In this document: positions 43,843 to 52,954 of the stretch, piece by piece
How the letters are laid out: the number at the start of each line of letters is the position of its first letter
How positions within the stretch are numbered: position 1 is the stretch's first letter
NCBI GenBank assembly: GCA_943788755.1
Contig: CALSRM010000001.1
Location: forward strand, 310,001-374,000
Direction: 5' to 3'
Origin: an uncultured Flavobacteriales bacterium
GTDB lineage: Bacteria > Bacteroidota > Bacteroidia > Flavobacteriales_D > Parvicellaceae
DNA: 64,000 nucleotides
Program-made: the position numbers and the translations under genes
Notes under the pieces: model-generated
Told to the model about the DNA's origin: nothing
What the model saw: only the letters and a program-made list of their open reading frames with translations
Database searches by the model: none

Positions 43843-46314
43843 ATGGAGCGTGAAACAATATTCATAGATGTGATTCTGCCTTTAGCGGTGCCAAATCTTT
43901 ATACCTATCGTATTCCATTCGAATTGAATGAATTTGTTTGCGTAGGTCAGCGCGTTGTTATTCCGTTTGGACGTAGCAAATTGTATACAGCGATTGTTAA
44001 GAAGATTCATAATACACCACCGAAATACACCACTAAATATATCGAGTTTATTTTGGATGAGCAGCCTATAGTGACTGCGATTCAACTAAAACTTTGGGAT
44101 TGGATTTCTGAACATTATATGTGCCATATAGGGGAGGTTATGCTGGCTGCTTTGCCAAGTAGTTTGAAATTAGCAAGTGAAACCAAGGTGCTTATTAATG
44201 ATTGTTTTGAAGGGAGTTTGTCTAGCCTTAGCGACCAAGAATATCTAATTAAGGATGCTTTAGAATTAAGATCTGTATTGAGTTTAGGCGAGATAGGAGA
44301 AATATTAGACATAAAAACCGTATACCCGATTGTTAAGAGGCTCATCGATAAAGGTGTTGTAATAGCGGAGGAAGAATTAAAAGAAAGTTATCGCCCTAAA
44401 AAAGAAAAGTATGTTGAATTAGCAGCGAGATATCAAAATGAGGACAATATTGAAGCTCTTTTTGATGAATTAAAAAGAGCTGTAAAACAGCAGGAGTTAC
44501 TTATGTTATACTTACAAATGAGTAACTACTTCGCGAATAAAGTGGAGGTTAAAAAAACGGAGTTACTCAATAAGGCCTCTAGCTCACCTGCAGTATTAAA
44601 AGGATTGTATGAAAAAGGGATTTTAACTGAATATGCCCTAGAAATAGGCCGTTTTAAAGAATATGAAGGAGCAAGAAATGATACGAAAGAGTTGTCTGAT
44701 GATCAACAAATAGCTTTAACGAGTGTTGAAAAGTCTTTTAAAGAGAAGGATATTTGTTTGTTGCATGGTGTTACGGGAAGTGGTAAAACAGAAGTCTATG
44801 TCGAACTAATAAACAAGCACATTGCAAAGGGCGAGCAAGTTTTATACTTGTTACCCGAAATTGCACTTACAACCCAAATGATAAATCGTTTGCGTAAATA
44901 TTTTGGAGATAAAATCGGGATCTATCATTCAAAATTTTCTCCAAACGAAAGAGTTGAAGTTTGGAATGCCGTTTTAAAAAATAAATTACATAAATATGAT
45001 GTCCTTTTAGGGGCTAGAAGCGCTGTCTTTTTGCCATTTGGTAATTTGGGACTAGTTATAGTTGATGAAGAGCACGAAACATCTTTTAAGCAACATGATC
45101 CGGCTCCAAGATATAACGCTAGAGACACAGCTTATGTTTTAGCGAAAATGCATGGCGCTAAAGTATTAGTTGGCTCTGCTACACCGTCCATTGAAACCAT
45201 GTATAGTGCAAAAGAAGGTAAGATAGGCTTGGTTGAAATGAAGAAACGATTTGGTAATATGCAATTACCCGAAATTCTATGCGCAGATATTGGCGAGCAC
45301 AAGAAAAAGAAAAAAATGTATGGAATATTCTCGGAGTTTCTAATTAAAGAAATGAAAGAGGCCTTGGATCGAAAAGAACAAATTATACTTTTCCAAAATA
45401 GGAGAGGATATGCTCCTAGATGGACTTGTGAAGTTTGTGGATGGGTTCCGATGTGCACTCGATGTGATGTAAGCTTAACCTATCATAAATACACGCATAA
45501 ACTAAACTGTCACTATTGTGGATATACAATAAGCCCTCCGAATAAATGTGATGCTTGCGGTAGTGCGGAAATTAAAATGTTAGGTTTTGGAACGGAAAAA
45601 ATTGAAGAAGAGATATCCATTCACTTATCAAGTGATGTAAAAATTCAACGAATGGATTTGGATACAACGCGTTCTAAATTTGCTTATCAGAACATTATCA
45701 ATGATTTTGAGAATCGAGAAATAGATATTTTGGTTGGCACGCAAATGGTTACCAAAGGTCTTGATTTTGATAATGTGTCACTTGTGGGTGTTTTAAATGC
45801 AGATGATATGCTTTATTACCCTGATTTCAGAGCGTTTGAACGAGCTTACCAATTGATGACTCAGGTAAGTGGTCGAGCAGGAAGAAAAAAAAGCAGAGGT
45901 AAAGTTATAGTTCAAACACATACTCCCGATCATTGGATTATCCAGAAAGTAATGCAAAATGATTACGGTGGAATGTATGACCAAGAACTTTATGAAAGAA
46001 AAAATTATCAATACCCACCATTTTATAGATTAATAAGATTGACTGTTCGTCATAAAGAAAAGCAAACTGCAGATGCAGCTAGTGCAGAACTGGTAAAAAT
46101 GCTTCAAATAAAACTGGGTAATAGGATATTAGGTCCCGAGTATCCATCTGTTCCTCGGATAAAGAATGTTTACAATAAATTAGTCACCATTAAATTTGAG
46201 CGAAGTGCATCTATTGCTAAGGTAAAAACATACTTGTTAGATAACCTTTCAACTCTCAAGCAAATTGATGACTATAAATCTGTACGTGTTAAAATTGACG
46301 TAGATCCACTTTAA
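43843..46314 (+). CDS. priA: Primosomal protein N' (replication-restart helicase)
   Basis: 823 aa. N-terminal 3'-DNA-binding domain (VILPLAVPNLYTYRIPFELN). Walker A GVTGSGKTEVY (~309-319), DEEH box VIVDEEHETSFK, motif VLVGSATPS. The zinc-binding Cys set is CEVCGWVPMCTRCDVSL, then CHYCGYTISPPNKCDACGS. Motif VI is QVSGRAGR. Restarts stalled forks by loading DnaB. In the same direction as pfkA and close, though functions differ. Its TAA overlaps the stop of the convergent small gene (TTAA). Confidence 0.96.
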   Translation: MERETIFIDVILPLAVPNLYTYRIPFELNEFVCVGQRVVIPFGRSKLYTAIVKKIHNTPPKYTTKYIEFILDEQPIVTAIQLKLWDWISEHYMCHIGEVMLAALPSSLKLASETKVLINDCFEGSLSSLSDQEYLIKDALELRSVLSLGEIGEILDIKTVYPIVKRLIDKGVVIAEEELKESYRPKKEKYVELAARYQNEDNIEALFDELKRAVKQQELLMLYLQMSNYFANKVEVKKTELLNKASSSPAVLKGLYEKGILTEYALEIGRFKEYEGARNDTKELSDDQQIALTSVEKSFKEKDICLLHGVTGSGKTEVYVELINKHIAKGEQVLYLLPEIALTTQMINRLRKYFGDKIGIYHSKFSPNERVEVWNAVLKNKLHKYDVLLGARSAVFLPFGNLGLVIVDEEHETSFKQHDPAPRYNARDTAYVLAKMHGAKVLVGSATPSIETMYSAKEGKIGLVEMKKRFGNMQLPEILCADIGEHKKKKKMYGIFSEFLIKEMKEALDRKEQIILFQNRRGYAPRWTCEVCGWVPMCTRCDVSLTYHKYTHKLNCHYCGYTISPPNKCDACGSAEIKMLGFGTEKIEEEISIHLSSDVKIQRMDLDTTRSKFAYQNIINDFENREIDILVGTQMVTKGLDFDNVSLVGVLNADDMLYYPDFRAFERAYQLMTQVSGRAGRKKSRGKVIVQTHTPDHWIIQKVMQNDYGGMYDQELYERKNYQYPPFYRLIRLTVRHKEKQTADAASAELVKMLQIKLGNRILGPEYPSVPRIKNVYNKLVTIKFERSASIAKVKTYLLDNLSTLKQIDDYKSVRVKIDVDPL

Positions 46315-46562
46315 CCCATTAATTCATTTGTGTCAAAATACAAGTCTTTACTCATAGGCAAAGTTTGAATAACCTCCCTTAGTATTTCTTCATTGTCAAT
46401 TTTAAAAACCATCCAAAGATTATCCATGTTTTTGTTCATGTAAACTTGCTGTATAATATTTTGCTTCATTAACTCTCCCATTCTTACTTGTTCTTTTTTA
46501 ATTATATCAGGAGATATTTTCGTAAAGGCGTTTCTTCGGAAATGAACCATATAAGTATTCAT
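46311..46562 (-). CDS. Small alpha/beta-barrel protein (muconolactone-isomerase-like)
   Basis: 83 aa. Reads MNTYMVHFRRNAFTKISPDI, a helix, IIQQVYMNKNMDNLWMVFKI, a helix, TLPMSKDLYFDTNELMG. The beta-alpha-beta-beta-alpha order and the MSKDLYFD end resemble ferredoxin-like dimeric barrels such as muconolactone isomerase or YciI proteins. No catalytic residues can be stated. Single gene, overlapping priA tail to tail. Confidence 0.6.
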   Translation of the reverse strand: MNTYMVHFRRNAFTKISPDIIKKEQVRMGELMKQNIIQQVYMNKNMDNLWMVFKIDNEEILREVIQTLPMSKDLYFDTNELMG

Positions 46563-46634
46563 ATGTTGTAGTTTTAATTTTCACTAATTTAAGAAATATA
46601 ATATCTTTGATATAAGTTTTAGCATCCAAATTTC

Positions 46635-46661
46635 TTGTTGTGCGAAATTCTTAGTAATTTG
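46635..46661 (+). promoter_or_regulatory. Putative promoter of the lipoprotein at 46679
   Basis: TTG (46635-46637), 17-nt spacer, TAATTTG (46655-46661), one base short of the consensus. It ends 17 nt before the ATG. Confidence 0.4.
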
Positions 46662-46678
46662 TATTAAAATAAATTGAA

Positions 46679-47281
46679 ATGAAAAAAGTATATAAATTAA
46701 TTGTTTTATTCTCGGTTTTTATAGGTGTTACTTCTTGCCAGGTGGATGAAGAAGAAAAAGACACTTTGGAGCCAATTAAGCAGGTTATTGAAAATAGTAC
46801 TAATGGATTAAAGCCCTCTGAAGGAGGAGAACCAATTCATTATAAAGATTTAGAAAAATTCCTTCCTAAATCCATTGAGGGATACGAGAAGGAAGACCCA
46901 GAAGGCACTACTTTGAATATGGCAGGGTTCTCTGTTTCGAGCGCAATGGCTGAGTACACAAGCCTTAACAAAGATTATGTTCGTGTTTCTATACTCGATT
47001 ATAATGCTGCACCTAGTTTATATAAGTCTTCAACTGCAATGTGGGGAAAGGGCATAACGATTGATTCGGAAGATGAGTATTCCAAGTCATTTAGCTTGAA
47101 TGGTTTAAACGGTTGGGAATCTTTTGAAAAAATAAATAAAAAGGCAAATGTTGTAGTGGGTATTGGAAATAGATTATTAATTACTATAGAAGCAAATAAT
47201 CAATTGGATGCAGAAAAATCAAAAGATATACTGGCTTTTATGAACTTGAAGAGTATGTTAATGGCACTCGATAGGAAATAA
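46679..47281 (+). CDS. Lipoprotein with acidic export signal, function unknown
   Basis: 200 aa. Lipobox GVTSC (Cys20) followed at once by QVDEEEKD, which fits the acidic lipoprotein export signal used in Bacteroidota to place lipoproteins on the cell surface. Residues 55-195: FLPKSIEGYEKEDPEGTTLN, AMAEYTSLNKDYVRVSILDY, LNGWESFEKINKKANVVVGI, a compact alpha/beta domain. Not recognised. Single gene followed by a good terminator. Confidence 0.65.
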   Translation: MKKVYKLIVLFSVFIGVTSCQVDEEEKDTLEPIKQVIENSTNGLKPSEGGEPIHYKDLEKFLPKSIEGYEKEDPEGTTLNMAGFSVSSAMAEYTSLNKDYVRVSILDYNAAPSLYKSSTAMWGKGITIDSEDEYSKSFSLNGLNGWESFEKINKKANVVVGIGNRLLITIEANNQLDAEKSKDILAFMNLKSMLMALDRK

Positions 47282-47304
47282 AATCAGCAAAATCAATTTG
47301 CTTG

Positions 47305-47406
47305 TCATTTTAATATATAATGTAAATCTGTTGTTTTGTACTTCTCGTAATATTGAAATGATAATTTAATAATGGCAACTGTTGCTAATATAATTAGCTT
47401 TTTCAT
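47305..47406 (-). CDS. Possible 33-aa secreted or membrane peptide
   Basis: ATG-initiated frame reading MKKLIILATVAIIKLSF then QYYEKYKTTDLHYILK. A lysine-lysine start and hydrophobic core are what a small membrane peptide would have. It is 66 nt after the Nramp-like gene on the same strand. It overlaps the terminator of the opposite gene, so chance is a real alternative. Confidence 0.3.
   Translation of the reverse strand: MKKLIILATVAIIKLSFQYYEKYKTTDLHYILK
47384..47403 (+). terminator. Intrinsic terminator of the lipoprotein gene
   Basis: Perfect stem GCTAAT / ATTAGC with a 3-nt ATA loop followed by five T. It lies about 100 nt after the lipoprotein stop. Confidence 0.6.
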
Positions 47407-47472
47407 GGACCTAAATTAAGAGAATGCTGGCGGTAGCAAATGTGTTTCATATTATTTGGACAAAACAATCAA

Positions 47473-48738
47473 TTATCCGCCAAATTTGTGAACAAGAAAA
47501 TAGATGCTAAATGCAGTGAGAAAAACGATACCTAGGTAGCTAGTAATTTTTATCCAAGTTGGTGGTGCGTGTTCTCCAATGTGTTTTTTTCGAACAAGTA
47601 TGACATTAAATACAGCAATTATTGGAGCAATTATGAATGAAATTGTGGTTGCAATGTTTACCAAGCCTTTGATTCCAAAATCGGTTGTTTTGACAAGTTC
47701 AATAATACTGAAACTCCCAATTACAATAATTAGAATTGTTGTAGTGTACATTTTGCTGTTTTGTTTTTTAGAAGTTGATTTTTTGCGAATAAAAATTAAC
47801 TCTGAGGTACGTTGCATAGCCCTTCCATAGCCATCAAAAACTGCTATACAAGTTCCGAACATTATTGAAAATGCTGCTGCTGCGATAAATATATATGACC
47901 AACTTCCCATTGTTTTTATGTATAAATTCACTATGCCATTGGCAAATCCAGCAGGATCATTAGGGATTGTTTCTGGTGTGTCATGAAGTAAATAAGCGCC
48001 CAAAGTGATAAAACATAGCGAGAGCAGTGCAGAAACAAGGTATCCAAAGTTGAAGTCGAATAAGGTTTCTTTCATTGTTGGTTTATATCCCGTTTGTTTA
48101 ATTCTTTCAATGGTCCATATGCTATTCCATGCACTTAGGTCTAGAGCAGTGGGCATCCAGCCCATTAATCCTAATAAAAAGAAAATGCCATCATCTGATT
48201 CTGGGAATATATTGCCTTCGAATAATGGTTTTGATCCCATAGGTCCATTTATTATGGTCATCACAAATGCTATAAGGGTGGAGATGAGTAATACAATACC
48301 TATTATCTTAATTAACTTATCTAAAACACTGAATTTGCCTGAGATTAAAATCCCTCCGCAAACAAAAAATAGTAGGAGGGTTGTTGCTCCAGAAGATTTA
48401 ATTCCAAACAAGTTTTGCATAAAACCTGATGTAACAAAACCAACAGCTGAAGCTACCATGAACATTGAGACTATCGTGATTAAAAAATAAACCCAAAGGA
48501 CCGGTTTACCTAATTTTTTATAGCCATCTATAATGCTAGTCCCTGTTGCATTTGCGTATCTTGAACCATATTCAAAGAATGGGTATTTTAAGAAATTCGC
48601 AAGGATGACTGCCCACAGTAACCCAAAACCAAATTTCTCTCCAGCTTGGGTAGATTGAACAAGGTGAGAGACACCAATTGCAGTTGATGCAAACAGAATT
48701 CCTGGACCCAAAGCTTTTAAAAGATTTTTCTTATTCAT
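47473..48738 (-). CDS. Divergent Nramp-like metal transporter
   Basis: 421 aa from the ATG at 48738, about eleven membrane helices. N-terminus NKKNLLKALGPGILFASTAI is Nramp-like, but the TM1 metal motif DPGN is replaced by GVSH (residues 22-25). In TM6 the Met-Pro-His motif reads MPT (195-197). The fold resembles the LeuT-type Nramp/NRMT superfamily (FLKYPFFEYGSRYANATGTS is typical). The changed site residues mean Mn/Fe transport cannot be assumed; a different cation, or loss of metal coupling, is possible. Starts six bases from its own -7 box. Confidence 0.78.
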   Translation of the reverse strand: MNKKNLLKALGPGILFASTAIGVSHLVQSTQAGEKFGFGLLWAVILANFLKYPFFEYGSRYANATGTSIIDGYKKLGKPVLWVYFLITIVSMFMVASAVGFVTSGFMQNLFGIKSSGATTLLLFFVCGGILISGKFSVLDKLIKIIGIVLLISTLIAFVMTIINGPMGSKPLFEGNIFPESDDGIFFLLGLMGWMPTALDLSAWNSIWTIERIKQTGYKPTMKETLFDFNFGYLVSALLSLCFITLGAYLLHDTPETIPNDPAGFANGIVNLYIKTMGSWSYIFIAAAAFSIMFGTCIAVFDGYGRAMQRTSELIFIRKKSTSKKQNSKMYTTTILIIVIGSFSIIELVKTTDFGIKGLVNIATTISFIIAPIIAVFNVILVRKKHIGEHAPPTWIKITSYLGIVFLTAFSIYFLVHKFGG

Positions 48739-48744
48739 TTCAAA

Positions 48745-48774
48745 CAAAAATAAGATAATCGCCAATACGACAAA
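48745..48774 (-). promoter_or_regulatory. Promoter of the Nramp-like gene
   Basis: Minus strand TTTG (48774-48771), 18-nt spacer, TATTTTTG (48752-48745), exact at both boxes. With initiation about 7 nt downstream, the mRNA would begin at the ATG itself, that is, leaderless. Confidence 0.65.
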
Positions 48775-48805
48775 AAAGATGAAATGAATGGGTTAAATTT
48801 ACAGG

Positions 48806-50383
48806 ATGCAATTGACTACAATACCATTGGATAAAACCGGTAAGTTTTCCAAGCTTATTTTGGATTATGTAAATAACTCTGCTGAGCTTTCAGAATTTAT
48901 TGCGGAAAAAGTGACTTTGGAAAATTTTAAAAAGAAATTAACAGAAAAGAAGTTCTCGAAGGAGCAAAGAGAATTATTAGTGCAGCAATTAATTGTTCAA
49001 TATAAGTTCGCAGGTATTGAGCTTCCCAGTAATGTATCGCTTCTTATAAATGAGAATACTTATACTGTAACTACTGGACATCAGCTTTGTTTGTTGGGTG
49101 GTCCGCAATATTTTATACATAAAATTATTTCGACAATTAAGTTGTCAATGCAATTGAAAGAAGCATTTCCTGAGAAAAATTTTGTTCCAGTTTTTTGGCT
49201 TGCAAGTGAGGATCATGATTTTGAGGAAATAAACGATGTGAAGTTCTTCAAAAAAAATTTAAAAATAGATGCCCACTATACTGGTCCAGTAGGTAGATTG
49301 AATGCGAATATATTTTCAAATGTCATACAAGAATTAAATGAAATTCTTGGCGATTCAAAAAACGAAACGGAAATAAGGGATTTATTTGCACGAGCTTACA
49401 AGAGTGGTTCATTGTCAAAAGCCACGAGCACATGGGTAAATGAACTGTTCAAAGACTTTGGATTAGTCATTTTGGATGGCGATGATATTGAATTGAAAAG
49501 AAGTTTTTTACCCATTATAAAAGATGAATTAGTAAATAGAAAAAGTATTGATGCTATCCTGAAAACTTCAAGTCAATTAAAAGAACTGGGTCATACTGCT
49601 CAAGTTACACCTCGAGAAATTAACCTTTTCTATATAGAAAATAATATTCGAGAAAGAATTGTATTTGAGAAGAATAAATATTCAGTATTAAATACTGAAT
49701 TATCGTTTTCTGAACTTGAAATCCTTGAGCTTTTGGAGTCTAATCCGGACAGGTTTAGTCCAAATGCGGTAATGAGGCCTGTTTATGAAGAGGCAATTCT
49801 TCCTAATCTTGCATATATTGGCGGCCCCGGGGAAATTGCATATTGGCTGCAATTAAAATTAAATTTTGATAGATTAAAAATAGAATTTCCATTGTTGATT
49901 GTTCGTGATTCCTTCCTTGTATTAAATAATAAACAAGTTTCTAGTTTTGTAGACTTGGGTTTTGAATTAGAAGATATATTCAAAGATGAACACGTATTGA
50001 TAAAAGAATTTTTGCGGACAAATTCAAAACGAGACATGGATTTTGAAAAAGAAGAAATGATACTCAAGGAACTCAAGGATGCGTTACTGAAAAAAGTGGA
50101 AGGGGTAGATAATTCTTTGTCGGGTATGATTCATGCAGAAATGACAAAAATGAATAAACTTTTCGAAAAATTGGAGTCTAGAATTATTAAAGCTCAAAAG
50201 AGTAAACAAGAAGTGTCTGTCAATAAAATAGCAAAATTTAGGGAGGCTGTTTTACCAAATGATTCACTGATAGAAAGACAAGAGAGTTTTATTCCTAATT
50301 ACGTAAAATATGGAAGTGAATACCTCGAGTGTTTATTACAATATAGTAATGTGTTCGATTCTCAATTGAAAGTATTGTCTTGA
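48806..50383 (+). CDS. bshC: Bacillithiol synthesis cysteine-adding enzyme BshC
   Basis: 525 aa, the usual length. Links L-cysteine to glucosaminyl-malate in the last step of bacillithiol synthesis. Characteristic text: TVTTGHQLCLLGGPQYFIHK (residues ~90-110), FVPVFWLASEDHDFEEINDV, SPNAVMRPVYEEAILPNLAY followed by IGGPGEIAYWLQLK, and the C-terminal coiled coil. The gene is divergent from the Nramp-like gene with 67 bp between. TAAATTTA ends four bases before its ATG. BshA and BshB are not in the window. Confidence 0.95.
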   Translation: MQLTTIPLDKTGKFSKLILDYVNNSAELSEFIAEKVTLENFKKKLTEKKFSKEQRELLVQQLIVQYKFAGIELPSNVSLLINENTYTVTTGHQLCLLGGPQYFIHKIISTIKLSMQLKEAFPEKNFVPVFWLASEDHDFEEINDVKFFKKNLKIDAHYTGPVGRLNANIFSNVIQELNEILGDSKNETEIRDLFARAYKSGSLSKATSTWVNELFKDFGLVILDGDDIELKRSFLPIIKDELVNRKSIDAILKTSSQLKELGHTAQVTPREINLFYIENNIRERIVFEKNKYSVLNTELSFSELEILELLESNPDRFSPNAVMRPVYEEAILPNLAYIGGPGEIAYWLQLKLNFDRLKIEFPLLIVRDSFLVLNNKQVSSFVDLGFELEDIFKDEHVLIKEFLRTNSKRDMDFEKEEMILKELKDALLKKVEGVDNSLSGMIHAEMTKMNKLFEKLESRIIKAQKSKQEVSVNKIAKFREAVLPNDSLIERQESFIPNYVKYGSEYLECLLQYSNVFDSQLKVLS

Positions 50384-50438
50384 GATGGTAATAGAGTTTT
50401 GTTGGATAAGTTAACTACTTACCGTAGTAATTTTATAT

Positions 50439-52019
50439 ATGAATTTTAACATAAAAAATACATTCATTACGAATCTTCCAGGAGATCAAGAAACAGAGAA
50501 TACACGAAGACAAGTGGATGAAGCTTGTTATTCTTTTGTAAAGCCAACAAAAACAGAATCTCCAGAGCTTGTTCATTATTCAAAAGAAGTTGCTCAATTT
50601 CTAGGGTTGTCTAAATCTTATTGTCAGTCTCAGCAGTTTTTAAAAATATTTACTGGAAATGAAATTATAGAAAACTCAAAACCATACGCGATGTGTTATG
50701 GCGGCCATCAATTTGGGCATTGGGCAGGACAATTAGGTGATGGAAGAGCTATTAATTTGGCAGAAGTTGAGCACAATGCTAAACGTTGGGCACTACAATT
50801 GAAAGGGGCAGGAGCAACACCCTATTCTAGATCTGCTGATGGGTTAGCTGTATTGCGTTCTTCGATTCGCGAGCATTTATGCAGTGAAGCCATGTTTCAC
50901 CTAGGAGTTCCAACCACTCGTTCGTTATCACTATCTCTTACAGGAACTAAAGTTCTTCGAGATGTTCTGTATAATGGAAATCCCGCATATGAAAAAGGAG
51001 CAGTAGTTTGTAGAGTGGCGACATCTTTTATACGTTTTGGAAGTTTTGAAATATTTGCTTCCAAAAGAGATAACATAACTTTAAAGAAATTAGCCGACTA
51101 TACTTTAAAGCATTTCTATCCAGAATTGGAACAAGGAGCAAAAAAAGGTTATGTAGCGCTTTTTAAAGCGGTTAGCGAACGCACTTTAGAAATGGTGATT
51201 CACTGGCAACGTGTAGGGTTTGTGCACGGGGTTATGAATACCGACAACATGTCTATACTTGGTTTAACGATTGATTACGGCCCTTATGGATGGTTAGAAG
51301 GATATGATAAAAAGTGGACCCCAAACACTACTGATATTCAACACAAGCGTTACCAATACGGACAGCAAGGGGATATTGCACTTTGGAACCTATTAAAACT
51401 AGCGAACGCTTTATACCCTTTAGTTGAAGATGCTGCACCTTTAGAAGAAATAATTACTAATTACAAGAAAATGTATTCTGTCAAGTACTTTGAGATGATG
51501 AAGTCTAAATTAGGATTAGAATTGGATACTAAAAAAGATTTAAAATTAATTGAACAACTCGAACTAAATTTATCCCTGACGGAAACTGATATGACAATAT
51601 TTTTTAGGGGGTTAGCTAACTTATCCAAAGAATTAGTTGTTCCAGAAAAAGCTGATTTAACCTTTTTAGATTCAGTAAAAAATGCCTTTTACAAAATAGA
51701 AGAAGTCAAAGGAGAAACACTTTTGTTTTGGAAAGATTGGATTGGGCAATATGTTACCAGACTGCAGAAAGAAGAACTTTCTGATATTGAACGAAAACAG
51801 AAAATGAATTTAGTAAACCCTAAATACGTTTTACGAAACTACATGGCGCAAATTGCTATTGAAGCTGCTGATAAAGGTGATTACACTGTAATTGATGAAT
51901 TATATGGTCTTTTGAAAAGACCTTATGATGAGCAAATAGATCAGGAAAAATGGTTTGCTAAAAGACCAGAATGGGCAAGGACAAAAGTTGGCTGCTCTAT
52001 GTTATCTTGTAGTTCTTAA
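50439..52019 (+). CDS. selO: SelO pseudokinase, protein AMPylase (YdiU family)
   Basis: 526 aa. SelO enzymes transfer AMP to Ser/Thr/Tyr of redox-related proteins. Visible are YGGHQFGHWAGQLGDGRAIN (~88-107), KLKGAGATPYSR with the ATP-contacting Lys122, catalytic HGVMNTDN (263-270) and the metal-binding DYGPYG (Asp279). The conserved C-terminal redox Cys is present in GCSMLSCSS, as Cys not selenocysteine. Lies between bshC and an esterase gene. Confidence 0.95.
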   Translation: MNFNIKNTFITNLPGDQETENTRRQVDEACYSFVKPTKTESPELVHYSKEVAQFLGLSKSYCQSQQFLKIFTGNEIIENSKPYAMCYGGHQFGHWAGQLGDGRAINLAEVEHNAKRWALQLKGAGATPYSRSADGLAVLRSSIREHLCSEAMFHLGVPTTRSLSLSLTGTKVLRDVLYNGNPAYEKGAVVCRVATSFIRFGSFEIFASKRDNITLKKLADYTLKHFYPELEQGAKKGYVALFKAVSERTLEMVIHWQRVGFVHGVMNTDNMSILGLTIDYGPYGWLEGYDKKWTPNTTDIQHKRYQYGQQGDIALWNLLKLANALYPLVEDAAPLEEIITNYKKMYSVKYFEMMKSKLGLELDTKKDLKLIEQLELNLSLTETDMTIFFRGLANLSKELVVPEKADLTFLDSVKNAFYKIEEVKGETLLFWKDWIGQYVTRLQKEELSDIERKQKMNLVNPKYVLRNYMAQIAIEAADKGDYTVIDELYGLLKRPYDEQIDQEKWFAKRPEWARTKVGCSMLSCSS

Positions 52020-52031
52020 TTTAATAAATCA

Positions 52032-52913
52032 ATGAAATATTTATCTCTTATTTTAATAGTAATAATCTCATTAAACTCCTTAAGCTGTAGAAAAAGTAAA
52101 TTTGATTCAGAACTTTTTAAAATAAAGTTTGCTGGTGAAAAGCGTTGCTATTTATTACATATTCCTGAAAACTTTAATGCAAAGGGCACCAAAAGTTTGA
52201 TTATCGCTTTACATGGCGGATTAGGGTCGCCTAGAAATGTAGAAGAGCAATCAGGTTTAAGTCAAACATCAGACAGTGAAGGGTTTGTTGTTTGTTATCC
52301 GCAAGGGTTAAATAAAACATGGAATGCAGGAGAGTGTTGCGGTAAAGCAGTTAAAAAGGATCGAGATGATGTAGGGTTCATCTCTTTCTTAATTGATGAA
52401 CTATTAGCAAATTACGATATTGATCCTAATCGTGTGTATGTTACTGGAATGTCCAATGGAGGCTTTATGTGTTATCGTTTAGCATGCGAGATTCCAAATA
52501 AAATATTTGGAATAGCACCAGTATCTGCTACAATGGCTGCTAAATATTGTAATCCAACAGGAAGTACTCCAATAATACATTTTCATTCTTATAATGATAG
52601 TAATGTGCCATATCAAGGAGGAGTCGGAGATGGACCATCCAAGAGCTATAAAGCACCATTGGACTCTGTTTTTACTGTTTGGAATACTCTAAATAACTGT
52701 GCGACGACTAAGACATTAGTTTACGATGGTACTGATTATGACCGGTGGACTTGGTCAAACTGTTCCAACGGTGTTGAAATGGAACTATATATGACTCATG
52801 ATGGTGGTCATCAATGGCCAATGGGAGTAAAATCTAGTGGGAAATCAGACGATCCATCAACAGTAATTAACACAAATATTTTAATGTGGGAGTTCTTTAA
52901 AAAATTCTGGTAA
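52032..52913 (+). CDS. Lipoprotein esterase, PHB-depolymerase/LpqC-like
   Basis: 293 aa. Lipobox LNSLSC (Cys19). Alpha/beta hydrolase: oxyanion HGGLGSPRN (61-69), nucleophile elbow GMSNGG with Ser141, acid likely Asp in HSYNDSNVPYQGG, and His in MTHDGGHQWPMG. NAGECCGKAVKKD matches the Cys-containing loop of the esterase-PHB family. Hydrolyses an ester outside the inner membrane; natural substrate (polyester, feruloyl or other) not determined. Twelve bases after selO. Confidence 0.85.
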   Translation: MKYLSLILIVIISLNSLSCRKSKFDSELFKIKFAGEKRCYLLHIPENFNAKGTKSLIIALHGGLGSPRNVEEQSGLSQTSDSEGFVVCYPQGLNKTWNAGECCGKAVKKDRDDVGFISFLIDELLANYDIDPNRVYVTGMSNGGFMCYRLACEIPNKIFGIAPVSATMAAKYCNPTGSTPIIHFHSYNDSNVPYQGGVGDGPSKSYKAPLDSVFTVWNTLNNCATTKTLVYDGTDYDRWTWSNCSNGVEMELYMTHDGGHQWPMGVKSSGKSDDPSTVINTNILMWEFFKKFW

Positions 52914-52925
52914 CTTAATATTTAT

Positions 52926-52933
52926 TATTTTTG
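52926..52933 (+). promoter_or_regulatory. -7 box (TATTTTTG) before the nuclease-like gene
   Basis: Exact TAnnTTTG in the short gap after the esterase, 21 nt before the ATG at 52955. No clear -33 TTG. Confidence 0.35.
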
Positions 52934-52954
52934 CACTTTATTAAAATTTACGCA

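Noticed and set aside
48005-48490. 161-codon plus-strand frame opposite the Nramp-like gene
   Set aside because: Long only because the hydrophobic helices of the real gene lack stops on the other strand.
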